Assembly: GCA_023389035.1 (NCBI GenBank)
Contig: JAEWFC010000030.1
Coordinates: forward strand, 372,001 to 436,000
Source: Acidobacteriota bacterium
GTDB taxonomy: Bacteria > Acidobacteriota > Blastocatellia > Pyrinomonadales > Pyrinomonadaceae
Direction: 5' to 3'
Length of the DNA stretch: 64,000 bases
Shown here one piece after another: positions 7,615 through 16,846 of the stretch (positions are counted from its first letter, which is position 1; every line of letters starts with the position of its first letter). Both the position numbers and the translations under genes were made by a program. The notes under the pieces were generated by a model. That model had not been told where the DNA came from and did no database searches. It saw only the letters and a list, made by a program, of their open reading frames with translations.

Positions 7615-9039
7615 TTACACAAACATCTTTCCCGGATTCAGGATGCCTTTGGGATCGAAGACCTTCTTTATGCCCTTCATTATCTCTAGCGTGGGACGGT
7701 CGATGGCGTAGTGCATGTACTGCGATTTTACGTAGCCGATGCCGTGTTCGCCTGAGATGGTTCCGCCGAGATCTACGGAGAGTTGAAATGTTTCGGAAAC
7801 GCATTCGCGGGCCCGAGCGATCGCGTCCGCATCGTCGCGGTCGACGACGAAGTTGACGTGGATATTTCCATCGCCTGCGTGGCCGAAGTTGGCGACGAAG
7901 GTGTTGTGTTTTTTCCCGATCTCTTCGATGCGGGCCACGAGTTCAGGCACCTTTGAACGCGGCACGACCACGTCCTCGTTGATCTTGAGCGTCCCGTATT
8001 TCATCAAGCTCGGCGAGATGGCACGCCTAACGTCCCAGAGTCGGTCCTCTTCTTCTTTTGTTTTAGCCCGAATTACGTCAAAACCGCCGTTTTCCTTGAT
8101 GATCTCTTCGATCAGCACAGCCTGCCGCTCGACATCGTCCCTCGAGCCATCGACCGCCACGAGGAGAATTGCTTCAGCCTCCTTCGAAAGCCCGAATGCA
8201 AAATTCTCTTCGACCGCGGCGACACAGAATTTATCCAGGACCTCCATCGCCATCGGCAAGATCCCGTGCGGCGTGAATTTCGTCAGGACCTTGCACGCCG
8301 CTTCCATTGAATGGAAGTTTGCTCGCACGGTCGATGTCGCTTCTGGCATCGGAAGCAGCTTGAGCGTCGCCTCTGTAATAATGCCGAGCATACCTTCGCT
8401 TCCGCACATCAGTCCGGTGAGGTCAAAGCCGACGACGTTCTTGACCGTCTTGCCGCCGGTGCGGATCACCTCACCCGTGGCCGTTACTACTTCCATCCCA
8501 AGCACGTGATGTTTGGTCACGCCGTACTTCGGAGTACGCATTCCGCCCGCGTTCTCGGCGATGTTTCCGCCGATGAACGAATCTTTGTACGAAGCAGGAT
8601 CGGGGGCGAACATCAGTCCATATTCGGCAACGGCCTGCTGCACTTCAAATGTTGTAAGCCCCGGCTGGCAAACAATATAAAGATCATCCGCATTTATCTC
8701 TATGATCTTCTTCATCCGGTCGGTGCCGATTACTATACCGCCGTCGACCGGAACGGCGCCGCCCGTGTAGCCGACACCGCCGCCGCGTGCCGTCACCGGA
8801 AACACGGCCTCGTTCGCAAGCTTAAGGATCTCGACCATTTCCGCGGTAGATTCGGGAAAAACGACCGCTTCAGGCGGAAACTTCTCTTTGACAGCGTCGG
8901 CGCCGTAGGGTTCGACCCGGTCGGGATCGATAATGATGTTCGCCTCACCTACGATCGCAGCGAGGCGGTCGAGCACCTCCGACTTCGAAGCATTAGTGGT
9001 CTTGCGTCCCGATGACGTGAAATGGATGGATTCGAACAT
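7615..9039 (-). CDS. glcD: FAD-linked oxidase, glycolate oxidase subunit GlcD-like
   Basis: The protein has 474 residues from the ATG at 9039. The frame is open to 9126, but that extension overlaps the upstream gene. The PCMH-type FAD-binding domain contains VTARGGGVGYTGGAVPVDGG, and PDPASYKDSFIGGNIAENAG follows. The C-terminal FAD-oxidase domain ends with NFGHAGDGNIHVN and SGEHGIGYVKSQYM. The family oxidises glycolate or D-lactate to the 2-oxo acid. No GlcE or GlcF partner is adjacent, so it may act as a single-chain D-2-hydroxyacid dehydrogenase or use partners elsewhere. It starts 4 bp after the FG-GAP gene stop. Confidence 0.9.
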   Translation of the reverse strand: MFESIHFTSSGRKTTNASKSEVLDRLAAIVGEANIIIDPDRVEPYGADAVKEKFPPEAVVFPESTAEMVEILKLANEAVFPVTARGGGVGYTGGAVPVDGGIVIGTDRMKKIIEINADDLYIVCQPGLTTFEVQQAVAEYGLMFAPDPASYKDSFIGGNIAENAGGMRTPKYGVTKHHVLGMEVVTATGEVIRTGGKTVKNVVGFDLTGLMCGSEGMLGIITEATLKLLPMPEATSTVRANFHSMEAACKVLTKFTPHGILPMAMEVLDKFCVAAVEENFAFGLSKEAEAILLVAVDGSRDDVERQAVLIEEIIKENGGFDVIRAKTKEEEDRLWDVRRAISPSLMKYGTLKINEDVVVPRSKVPELVARIEEIGKKHNTFVANFGHAGDGNIHVNFVVDRDDADAIARARECVSETFQLSVDLGGTISGEHGIGYVKSQYMHYAIDRPTLEIMKGIKKVFDPKGILNPGKMFV

Positions 9040-9043
9040 TTGA

Positions 9044-10333
9044 TCAGAAATCGCCCTGAAGGCCGAATGTCTCGTACCGGACCGTGCCGTCGGTGCTTTG
9101 CAGAATAAAAAAGACACGCTGGCCATCTATAGCGCGCGTCACTGCCGGATCTGTCTTGCCGTCGCCGTCGTAATCGCCAAGCTTTACAACGTCTGACGAA
9201 AGGCCCCACGGGGTCACCTGCATTTCCCCGTCCGAACTGCGGCGGATATAAAAAACTCGTTGGCCGCCCTCGTTTCGGATAACCAGCAGATCGGCTTTGC
9301 CGTCGCCGTCGAAATCGCTGCGGCCCGTAAAGAACCCGTCGTTGCTAAGTCCCCAAGGGATCACGCTCAACGTCCCGTCGGAACTATTCCTGATCCACCA
9401 GTATCGCTGACCGCCTTCGCTGCGGCTAATGGCAAGGTCGGCTCGGCCATCGCCATCGTAATCGTTCGGCGAAGGCACGTCGCCGCTTTGACCCCAGGAT
9501 TCATACCGCACATTGCCCGTCGAGCTCTCGATGATGTACCAAACGCCCGCCCGGAAAACTGCGATGTCGAACTTCCCGTCACCGTCATAATCAGCGGCCG
9601 CAAAGAAATCTCCGAGCGTCGAACTGCCCCAACGGGTCTCCTCAAGCTCGCCGGTCGTCGACGGAAGAATACGCCAGAGCACCTCGGCATTGTAACGTGC
9701 GGTCGAGAAATCAGAGCGGCCGTCGCCGTCCCAGTCCACCGTCAAAGACACCGAGTCACCCGGCATTCCCAGCGGCTGCTGGATGAACCCGTTGTCGATG
9801 CTTCGAAGCGCAAAGAAAGTGTTGTTTGAATTGCGGTAAACCTGGACATCCGTCCTGCCGTCGCCGTCGTAATCGTTGTACGTTCCGTTCGCCAGTTTGA
9901 CCTGCCCGCGAACGTCACCATTTGGAAATTCGGCGTTAGATATTTGGAAGTACCAACGGTTGGCGTAGAGCGAGGCAAGATCGGCCGGCGTCAGCATTGC
10001 CGTGACGAACCAAGCTCCCGGAGCCTGGCCGAGAGGCGCTGTGAACACCGCCGGAGCGTTCTGTCCTACCGGAACAGTCCGGTGGATCGTGAAGGTCGAC
10101 CCTGCGGGGAAATCAGATTGGATCGTGCTCGAAATACGAAGTTCCCATTGTCCCGGGAAAGCTGTCGATGGCGTGAGTTCGCCGATACAGACCGCTCCAC
10201 GGCCCGAAGCGGAAGGTGGAACGACCTGTGCAGCCGACATATGGGCGACAAAACGCTGCTGTGCGTTCGCATAGGCGATCGGCATCAGCACAATGCACGC
10301 AAACAAAACTGACCTAATCGCATATGCGATCAT
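9044..10333 (-). CDS. Secreted CHRD-domain plus FG-GAP/VCBS repeat protein
   Basis: The protein has 429 residues with a signal peptide ending near ANAQ. Residues ~26-150 form a CHRD domain (AAQVVPPSASGRGAV, and NAEFPNGDVRGQVKL at its end). The rest is a series of about seven FG-GAP-like repeats of form DYDGDGRTDVQVYR, DWDGDGRSDF and DFDGDGKADL. These predict a calcium-binding beta-propeller. It is exported, probably for surface binding or scaffolding; no enzymatic residues are evident. It lies 4 bp upstream of glcD, which is functionally unexpected. Confidence 0.88.
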   Translation of the reverse strand: MIAYAIRSVLFACIVLMPIAYANAQQRFVAHMSAAQVVPPSASGRGAVCIGELTPSTAFPGQWELRISSTIQSDFPAGSTFTIHRTVPVGQNAPAVFTAPLGQAPGAWFVTAMLTPADLASLYANRWYFQISNAEFPNGDVRGQVKLANGTYNDYDGDGRTDVQVYRNSNNTFFALRSIDNGFIQQPLGMPGDSVSLTVDWDGDGRSDFSTARYNAEVLWRILPSTTGELEETRWGSSTLGDFFAAADYDGDGKFDIAVFRAGVWYIIESSTGNVRYESWGQSGDVPSPNDYDGDGRADLAISRSEGGQRYWWIRNSSDGTLSVIPWGLSNDGFFTGRSDFDGDGKADLLVIRNEGGQRVFYIRRSSDGEMQVTPWGLSSDVVKLGDYDGDGKTDPAVTRAIDGQRVFFILQSTDGTVRYETFGLQGDF

Positions 10334-10453
10334 AAAACACCTTCCTTGTCCGATTTCTCATTCATAATACCCAAATCAGAAAACATTTGCTAAACTCTCG
10401 GAAATCGACGCATTCTAGTCTTTCCATTCCGTCTCAAAGGACATCTACAAACT

Positions 10454-11866
10454 ATGGCAGAGAACGAAAAGGACCCGATCCCACCGGACGTTTACGAACG
10501 CGAACTGACCACCGACCTCGATGACGACACGCCCGACAAGCCGAAGGGCATGCCGCTTCATACCAAGATCTTCATTGGTCTCGCGGTAGGCGTCATCGGC
10601 GGGCTTGGCGTCAACTGGACGCTTGGCGGCGACAACCCGTGGGTTGTCTGGATGGTCGAGAATTTCACGCGTCCGATCGGCCAGCTTTTTCTCAATCTGC
10701 TGTTGATGATCGTCGTCCCGCTCGTATTTTCGTCGCTGGTAGTCGGCGTTGCGGGCATCGGCGATATCAGGAAACTGGGGCGGATCGGATTTAAATCGTT
10801 CGCCTACACGCTGGTGATCTCGGCCATTTCCGTAGTTATAGGACTGGGCCTTGCTAATACGATCAGGCCGGGTGAACGCATCGCGCCGGAGACGGCTGCT
10901 GAATTAAAGGCTGAGTTCTCGACCGCAGGCACTGCGGCCACCGAGGCACAGCAAAAGGCAGCCGAATCTGCGAAGAACGATTCCGCGCTGATGCAGGCCG
11001 TCAAAACGATCGTGCCGGCAAACGTTTTCAATTCAATATCCGGCCCGAGCCCGAACATGCTGCACATCATGTTCTTTGCTCTAATCATAGGCGTCGCGAT
11101 AACGCTGCTGCCCGCACCGGTATCGTCTCCGTTCGTCAGCGTGATGGAATCGCTTTTCGCGATCACGGCGAAGATCATCGATATCGTGATGAAGTTCGCA
11201 CCGTACGCGGTGGCGTGCCTTCTTTTCAACAACATCGCACAGTTCGGCACAGACCTTTTGCTGTCACTCGGCTGGTTCGTGCTGACCGTGCTGCTCGGAT
11301 TGTCGATACACTTCTTTGGTGTTTACTCACTTTCGTTGTGGTTTTTGTCGAAGATCAACCCGCTCGAGTTTTTCCGCCGAGTCCAGACGGTTATTCTCAC
11401 CGCTTTTTCGACATCGTCGTCGAACGCGACGCTTCCGACCGCATTGCGCGTATCGCATGAGAATCTTGGGGTTCCGAAGGAGATCAACAGCTTTGTTCTT
11501 ACCGTGGGTGCGACGGCGAATCAGAACGGCACTGCCCTGTATGAAGGCGTGACCGTTCTCTTCCTCGCGCAACTCGCCGGTCTTGATCTGACCCTCGGGC
11601 TACAACTGATGGTCGTCTATCTGGCGATCCTCGGCGGTATTGGAACGGCAGGTGTGCCTTCAGGATCGATCCCGTTCATCATTGGCATCCTGTTCATGAT
11701 CGGTATCGATCCGGCATTGATCGCGATCATTCTTGGTGTCGATCGACTGCTCGACATGTGCCGAACGACTCTGAACGTCGTAGGCGATCTTACCGCTGCC
11801 ACCTACGTGGCTCGCAGCGAGGGCTTCGAACTTCTAAAGGTTCGTGACGATACCGGACTTGCGTAA
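10454..11866 (+). CDS. Dicarboxylate/amino acid:cation symporter (DAACS family, GltP/DctA-like)
   Basis: The protein has 470 residues. A ~35-residue charged N terminus is followed by about eight membrane spans and two re-entrant hairpins. Family signatures are visible: the serine-rich HP1 loop (STSSSNATLPTALR), the TM7 cation motif region (GATANQNGTALYEG) and HP2 (GTAGVPSGSIPFI). The protein imports C4-dicarboxylates, glutamate or aspartate with Na+ or H+. A ~70-residue periplasmic insert rich in Ala/Glu/Lys lies near residues 140-195. The rhomboid gene follows 21 bp downstream. Confidence 0.9.
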   Translation: MAENEKDPIPPDVYERELTTDLDDDTPDKPKGMPLHTKIFIGLAVGVIGGLGVNWTLGGDNPWVVWMVENFTRPIGQLFLNLLLMIVVPLVFSSLVVGVAGIGDIRKLGRIGFKSFAYTLVISAISVVIGLGLANTIRPGERIAPETAAELKAEFSTAGTAATEAQQKAAESAKNDSALMQAVKTIVPANVFNSISGPSPNMLHIMFFALIIGVAITLLPAPVSSPFVSVMESLFAITAKIIDIVMKFAPYAVACLLFNNIAQFGTDLLLSLGWFVLTVLLGLSIHFFGVYSLSLWFLSKINPLEFFRRVQTVILTAFSTSSSNATLPTALRVSHENLGVPKEINSFVLTVGATANQNGTALYEGVTVLFLAQLAGLDLTLGLQLMVVYLAILGGIGTAGVPSGSIPFIIGILFMIGIDPALIAIILGVDRLLDMCRTTLNVVGDLTAATYVARSEGFELLKVRDDTGLA

Positions 11867-11887
11867 AGACGGATCTAGGAGGCGAGT

Positions 11888-12595
11888 ATGTTCCCTATCG
11901 GTGATGATAATACGGACGTAACCATCACTCCGTATGTTAACTACCTGTTCATCGGCCTGAACATCCTGGTGTTCGTGCTGCTACAGGGTATCGGCTCGAA
12001 CGAAGCGTTCTCGTACGCCTATTCTCTTGTTCCGCAAGAGATCACGACAGGCGTCGACATCACGGGAACGCAGGTCGTTCGCGACGCAATGGGGAACACC
12101 GGCCAGGTCCAGCATTATCCAACGGCCCTGCCGGTCTATTTCAACTTCCTGAGCTCCATGTTCATGCATGGCGACATAATGCATATCTTCGGCAACATGC
12201 TCTTTCTGTGGATCTTCGGCGACAACCTGGAGAACCTGCTCGGGCATGTTCGATTTGCGGCTTTCTACATCGTCTGCGGCCTCGCGGCGGCCTTTGCACA
12301 GATCGCGATGGATAGTGATTCTGTGATTCCAATGCTAGGCGCGTCAGGTGCGATCTCCGGTGTGATGGGCGGATACCTGTTGCTGTTCCCGCAGCGACAG
12401 GTCAGGGCATTGATATTCAACTTCCTGACGACAGTTCCCGCCTTCATCGCACTGGGAATATGGATCGGCTATCAAGTTATAGTCGGCTACCTGACACCGG
12501 CAGGTACCGGCGGCGTCGCTTACGCGGCCCATATCGGCGGATTTGTTGCCGGCGTCGCATTGATCAAGGTATTTGCACTAGGTCGGAAGGTGTGA
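11888..12595 (+). CDS. Rhomboid-family intramembrane serine protease
   Basis: The protein has 235 residues with six predicted membrane spans. The catalytic serine is in LGASGAISG and the catalytic histidine in AYAAHIGGFVAG. The HGDIMHIFGNMLFLWIFG segment gives the oxyanion-region His and Asn. The family cleaves transmembrane proteins within the bilayer; the substrate is unknown. A strong AGGAGG (11877-11882) lies 5 nt before the ATG. It probably shares a transcript with the symporter. Its TGA directly abuts the TCA (stop) of the convergent glycosyltransferase. Confidence 0.92.
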   Translation: MFPIGDDNTDVTITPYVNYLFIGLNILVFVLLQGIGSNEAFSYAYSLVPQEITTGVDITGTQVVRDAMGNTGQVQHYPTALPVYFNFLSSMFMHGDIMHIFGNMLFLWIFGDNLENLLGHVRFAAFYIVCGLAAAFAQIAMDSDSVIPMLGASGAISGVMGGYLLLFPQRQVRALIFNFLTTVPAFIALGIWIGYQVIVGYLTPAGTGGVAYAAHIGGFVAGVALIKVFALGRKV

Positions 12596-13579
12596 TCATC
12601 TTCCGAGGAGATCTTTCGCCGCACTGCCGAGGCCTCGCGAGAACCGGCCGTAGCGACCTGACCGATATTCGGCTGCGACCTGACCAAGGCGTGTGAACAG
12701 ATCTCCCGAAACACCTAGCCGAGCCTTGTAGTGCATCTCCATTGCCTCGCGTTCGATAGAATTTTGGTCTATCAATTTGATCGTTTGTGGCGGAAAGTTC
12801 GTAAACCTATTGACGATCTCACGCATCGCTTGCAGACGCCCTATCTCAGACCGGTTATACGTCAGCGACCGCCTTAGCCGCTCGTCCCGGCCTGCATCCA
12901 GATCGCTTATCCCGACACCCAGCTGCTGCGAACCGTGCTGCCGATAAAGCAAAAGCTTTTCGGGCAAATAGTCCACCTTCGCAACGCTCGCGAGCACCAG
13001 TGCGATCCACCCGTCGTGTATTAAACCCGGTGCGTCCGGTATTGGAAGAAACTTTTCGCGATATCGTGATCGAAATGCCGCCGCGGCACCTGTGACGACG
13101 TTCTGCCACAGCAGCGTCTTGAACGGGTCATCGCGAAACTCAGCCTGCCTGTCGGCTGGAAAAACCATTTCCCATAACGACCTCTTCAGCGGGTTGAGAT
13201 CGTCATCGACCAGCATCGCATCCGAAAAAAGGAGCGCAAGGTCCGGGTCCTCATCAAACCGCTTCCGCATTCTGGAGATCTTTTCAGGCAGCCAAACATC
13301 GTCTTGGTCCGACAGGAAGATGATGTCGCCGGTGCACAATCCGATCGCCTTTTCGAAGTTCTTCGTCGAGCCGAGATTCTCCGGGTTTCTGAAAACGCGG
13401 ACATCGAACGGTGCGCTAGATGCAAAGCTTTCAATGATAGCAAGGGTGTCATCCGTCGAACCATCGTCGCAGATCACGAGCTCGTCAGGAAGGACAGTTT
13501 GATCTGAGAACGACGCCAGCTGCTCCGAGATGAACTTGCCGCCGTTAAATGTGCAAAGTGCGATCGAGACCTTTTCCAT
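12596..13579 (-). CDS. Family 2 glycosyltransferase
   Basis: The protein has 327 residues. A GT-A fold begins ALCTFNGGKFISEQLASFSD, with VICDDGSTDDT as the nucleotide-binding strand. FLSDQDDVWLPEK is the DXD-type metal site. The middle part (NVVTGAAAAFR, DAPGLIHDGWIALV) resembles rhamnosyltransferase-type GT2 enzymes. It probably adds a sugar to the surface polysaccharide exported by the neighbouring Wzm/Wzt transporter. It lies 4 bp downstream of the GT4 gene and is last in the minus-strand operon. Donor and acceptor are unknown. Confidence 0.9.
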   Translation of the reverse strand: MEKVSIALCTFNGGKFISEQLASFSDQTVLPDELVICDDGSTDDTLAIIESFASSAPFDVRVFRNPENLGSTKNFEKAIGLCTGDIIFLSDQDDVWLPEKISRMRKRFDEDPDLALLFSDAMLVDDDLNPLKRSLWEMVFPADRQAEFRDDPFKTLLWQNVVTGAAAAFRSRYREKFLPIPDAPGLIHDGWIALVLASVAKVDYLPEKLLLYRQHGSQQLGVGISDLDAGRDERLRRSLTYNRSEIGRLQAMREIVNRFTNFPPQTIKLIDQNSIEREAMEMHYKARLGVSGDLFTRLGQVAAEYRSGRYGRFSRGLGSAAKDLLGR

Positions 13580-13583
13580 TGGC

Positions 13584-14762
13584 TCAAGCGGCGAGATACT
13601 TTTCGATGATCGCGAGCATCTTTGGGGCGAGTACGGTTACATCGTGATCCGCTTTGACACGGCCGCGTGCGGCCGCCCCAAGCCGTGCTGACATTGCGGG
13701 GTCTCGTGCTAGCTCGGTCAGGCGGGCGGCGAACGCATCCACATCGAGATACGGAACCGCATAACCTGCGTCGTCACGAACAAACTCCGGCATTCCGCCG
13801 GCATCGGCAAAGCAGACGATCGGTTTGCCCAATGCGGCCGACTCTAAGCAGACGAGCGGGAACGGGTCCTCGCGCGACGTCAGTGCAAATGCATCTATCG
13901 CCGCATAATACGGGACCGGATCGCGAAGGTGCTCGATAAACAGCACGTCATCGGCGAGGCCAAGCTTTTCCGCATCGTAACGCGCCTCGATCAGCGATGC
14001 ATCACCGGCACGCGCACCCCCGATCCAGATGAACTTGAACGGCCGTCCCGGGAATTTCTGTTTGAATCGCGACGCGATCTGAATAAAAAGATCCGGCCCT
14101 TTTCGCCAGTACATCGTACCCGATGCCCCGACAACGAAGGCATCTACGGGTATGTTCAGCTCAGTTCGAACCGCAGCCCGCATCGAATTTATCTCAGCAT
14201 CGCCTCGTTCGACGACCGGTATGAACTCGTGGATCACGTCGATCGATCCGGCCGGGATCGAATGCCGCTCGACCAAGTTTGTCCGCACCGCTTCTGCGGC
14301 CGCGACGAAGTGCGAACACCTGGACTTCAGCGTCTCAAAATTTTCGATCCCGTGCTTTTGGATCAGCGTTTCCAGTTCGTGGCAGTGAGCAACGACCGGA
14401 GCCGGGATGTGAGAAACAGCAGCGAAGGTTCGATGATTTATGACCGCGTTTGAATAGATCAGCCCGATCTGATGGCTGACGATCTCGCGGATCATTTTCT
14501 TCTGCCGGACGCCGAACATCTTGTCAATGCGCTGCAGATTGGTCCGGTACGGTGACAGCCCTTCCCAACTGTAGTCAAAACAGTAGGCCGAACCGAGCTT
14601 TGCGAACTCGCTTTCGAGATCACCGCCATACTCATACAGTGTTACGAACGAGATATCGCTGTTCGCCTTGAACCACCTGAGGAAATTGAGAAGAAAGATA
14701 TTACCGCCGACGCTGGATGCACTCGGTGTCAGGAACAAAACGGTTTTTTTCTTGATCGGCAT
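13584..14762 (-). CDS. Family 4 glycosyltransferase
   Basis: The protein has 392 residues with a GT-B fold. The N-terminal domain shows TPSASSVGGNIFLLNFLRWF. The C-terminal donor-binding domain shows VVGASGTMYWRKGPDLFIQIA and the E-x7-E element region ALTSREDPFPLVCLESAALG. It is cytoplasmic and presumably acts in surface polysaccharide assembly. Its start is immediately next to the Wzt stop (14762/14763). Sugar specificity cannot be read from the sequence. Confidence 0.9.
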   Translation of the reverse strand: MPIKKKTVLFLTPSASSVGGNIFLLNFLRWFKANSDISFVTLYEYGGDLESEFAKLGSAYCFDYSWEGLSPYRTNLQRIDKMFGVRQKKMIREIVSHQIGLIYSNAVINHRTFAAVSHIPAPVVAHCHELETLIQKHGIENFETLKSRCSHFVAAAEAVRTNLVERHSIPAGSIDVIHEFIPVVERGDAEINSMRAAVRTELNIPVDAFVVGASGTMYWRKGPDLFIQIASRFKQKFPGRPFKFIWIGGARAGDASLIEARYDAEKLGLADDVLFIEHLRDPVPYYAAIDAFALTSREDPFPLVCLESAALGKPIVCFADAGGMPEFVRDDAGYAVPYLDVDAFAARLTELARDPAMSARLGAAARGRVKADHDVTVLAPKMLAIIEKYLAA

Positions 14763-15998
14763 TTATCGGTCGACAAGTTCTGTTTCCCAGCGAAGCAGTG
14801 GGCGTACGAGCCCGATCATCGGCCCGCCAAATTCACCTCTCGCCGAGTCGCCCTCGATCGGGTCGTAAACGCTGAATGAGACTGCCTCCCGTGCCTCGAA
14901 AAACGTTTCATGCGTTACAGGCCCGAATGCCATCGCGGTGACGAAAAACGTCCCTTCAGCTAGCAAGTTTCCCGGGATCTCGACGTGGCTCACATAGCGT
15001 CCTTTGCTACGCGGTTCCATTGCATTTGGAGTTATATCGTTGGCGACGAACAGGCAGATATTTTCCTGATTGTACACATGGATCGTCGGCGTGAACTGCT
15101 TTCCCTCGGCGAGGACGTCGTATTCAAGTTCAACCATCACCGGCCGCCTGATGTCGAATGTGCTGGCAGTTTGGCCGTCAATGCCGGAGGTTCTCACGCC
15201 TCGAAGTCGAACTACATCGCCGCCGGGCGCCGTAGTAACGTCTTCCCACGTACGTGAGGAAACGAAGTTCAGTCCATTGTTCAGATAATCTGAGACCACG
15301 ACATCGGTCGGGCCCACGTTTCGAACGACGCCGTTCTCGAGCCAAATAGCACTACGGCACAATCGCGAGACCGACTGCAAATTGTGCGAAACGAACAGCA
15401 CGGTGCGGCCGGAGTCACTGATATCCTGCATCTTTCCCAGGCACTTCCGCTGAAATGCGATGTCGCCGACCGCAAGCACTTCGTCGACGATCAAGACCTC
15501 GGGTTCGAGATGTGCGGCGACCGCAAATGCAAGCCGCATATACATTCCGCTCGAGTAGTGTTTGACCGGTGTATCAAGAAACTCGCCGACCTCAGAAAAC
15601 TCGACGATCTCATCGAACTTTCGCTGTATCTCTGCGCGTTTCATCCCGAGGATCGCACCGTTGAGAAAGATGTTCTCGCGGCCGCTCAGTTCATTGTGAA
15701 ATCCTGTGCCGACCTCCAGCAGACTGCCGACGCGGCCGCCTATCTCGGCCCGTCCTGTAGTCGGTTTTGTGATCCTCGCCAGGATCTTGAGGAGCGTGGA
15801 TTTCCCTGCACCGTTGTTACCAATGATGCCAAGTGTCTCACCCTCAGGAGCTTCGAAGCTGACATCCTTCAGAGCCCATAGCTCTTCCGAAGCACGGCTG
15901 CGCGGACGGCGGACGAGGCCGGTGAAATATTCGCGTGCAGAGTAAGCGACATTCGCCCCGCGATAGTATATTTTTGAGAGATTCTCGACCTTTATCAC
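14763..15998 (-). CDS. wzt: Polysaccharide ABC transporter ATP-binding protein with Wzt-type C-terminal domain
   Basis: The protein has 411 residues. The ATPase domain (about 1-245) has Walker A GNNGAGKST, the signature YSSGMYMRLAFAVAAHL, Walker B VLIVDEVLAVGD and the H-loop FVSHN. Residues ~260-405 form a beta-rich extension like the Wzt C-terminal carbohydrate-binding domain (RGVRTSGIDGQ, PVMVELEYDV, TFFVTAMAF). In O-antigen systems this domain recognises the modified end of the chain before export. With the permease at 16013 it forms an ABC-dependent O-antigen or capsule-like exporter. The symbol is by role; orthology is not proven. Confidence 0.9.
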   Translation of the reverse strand: MIKVENLSKIYYRGANVAYSAREYFTGLVRRPRSRASEELWALKDVSFEAPEGETLGIIGNNGAGKSTLLKILARITKPTTGRAEIGGRVGSLLEVGTGFHNELSGRENIFLNGAILGMKRAEIQRKFDEIVEFSEVGEFLDTPVKHYSSGMYMRLAFAVAAHLEPEVLIVDEVLAVGDIAFQRKCLGKMQDISDSGRTVLFVSHNLQSVSRLCRSAIWLENGVVRNVGPTDVVVSDYLNNGLNFVSSRTWEDVTTAPGGDVVRLRGVRTSGIDGQTASTFDIRRPVMVELEYDVLAEGKQFTPTIHVYNQENICLFVANDITPNAMEPRSKGRYVSHVEIPGNLLAEGTFFVTAMAFGPVTHETFFEAREAVSFSVYDPIEGDSARGEFGGPMIGLVRPLLRWETELVDR

Positions 15999-16012
15999 GT
16001 TAAAGCTGCCGA

Positions 16013-16846
16013 CTAGATCACGTCCGCGAAGTCGTCCTCGAGCGTTGTGAAAATGAAGAGTGAGCCGATAACAATTACCGCAAGTGACGCCATCGACGTT
16101 GCGATCAACGTGATGTCAAACGCGCTTCCAAAGACCGAGCTGCGAAATCCTTCGATGATCCCTGTCAGCGGGTTGAGAGCGAAGACCCATCGCCAGCGTT
16201 CCGGTACGATCGTCGAAGGATAGAAGATCGGCGACGCGATCATCCACACCTGCAGCAGAAAAGGCAGGGCAAATTTCACATCGCGAAACCGCACGTTGAG
16301 AGCTGAGAACAACGTGCCCACAGCCACCGCAAGTATCACCGCCGTAACGAGAAAGATCGGTGCGAAGATGACCGAGAGCGAGACGGAGGTGCTGAACCAT
16401 AACATCAGCAGCAGCAGCATCGCGAAAGAGAACACGAGATCGAGCATGCTGGCGAGCGTCGCTGACACCGGCACTATCAGCCGCGGGAAATAGACCTTTG
16501 TGACCATGTTGGTGTTATTCACAAAGCTCGTACTCGCCATTGAGATCGACGTGTGCACGAAAAGCCAGATCGCGAGGCCGCTCAATGCAAAGAGCGGATA
16601 AGGTATCTCGGCCGTATCGAATCTTGCGAAGATCCCGAACAATATCGTGAAGACAATGGTAGTGAGTGCCGGCTGCAGTACGGCCCACAGGATCCCGATC
16701 GCCGTCTGCTTGTAGCGTACCTTTATGTCGCGCCAGGTAAGAAAGAACAGCAGCTCGCGGTGCGCCCAAATGTCTTTTAGATACGCGGCATCGAAACCGA
16801 ATCGCGACGCGGCGGGCTTGATTATCGTGATCTCAGGTTGCGTCAT
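16013..16846 (-). CDS. wzm: Polysaccharide ABC transporter permease (ABC-2 type, Wzm-like)
   Basis: The protein has 277 residues with six predicted membrane spans. The N-terminal DIWAHRELLFFLTWRDIKVRYK amphipathic segment and QTAIGILWAVLQPALTTIVF are hallmarks of Wzm/RfbA/TagG permeases. The late segment LLQVWMIASPIFYP and LNPLTGIIEGFRS completes the pattern. It moves undecaprenyl-linked polysaccharide across the inner membrane together with Wzt, 14 bp downstream. Its start overlaps the upstream GT2 stop by 14 nt. Confidence 0.92.
   Translation of the reverse strand: MTQPEITIIKPAASRFGFDAAYLKDIWAHRELLFFLTWRDIKVRYKQTAIGILWAVLQPALTTIVFTILFGIFARFDTAEIPYPLFALSGLAIWLFVHTSISMASTSFVNNTNMVTKVYFPRLIVPVSATLASMLDLVFSFAMLLLLMLWFSTSVSLSVIFAPIFLVTAVILAVAVGTLFSALNVRFRDVKFALPFLLQVWMIASPIFYPSTIVPERWRWVFALNPLTGIIEGFRSSVFGSAFDITLIATSMASLAVIVIGSLFIFTTLEDDFADVI

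Noticed and set aside
7589..7804. N-terminal extension of the DUF433 protein
   Set aside because: It overlaps glcD codons and gives an Arg/His-rich nonsense leader; the domain starts normally at 7588.
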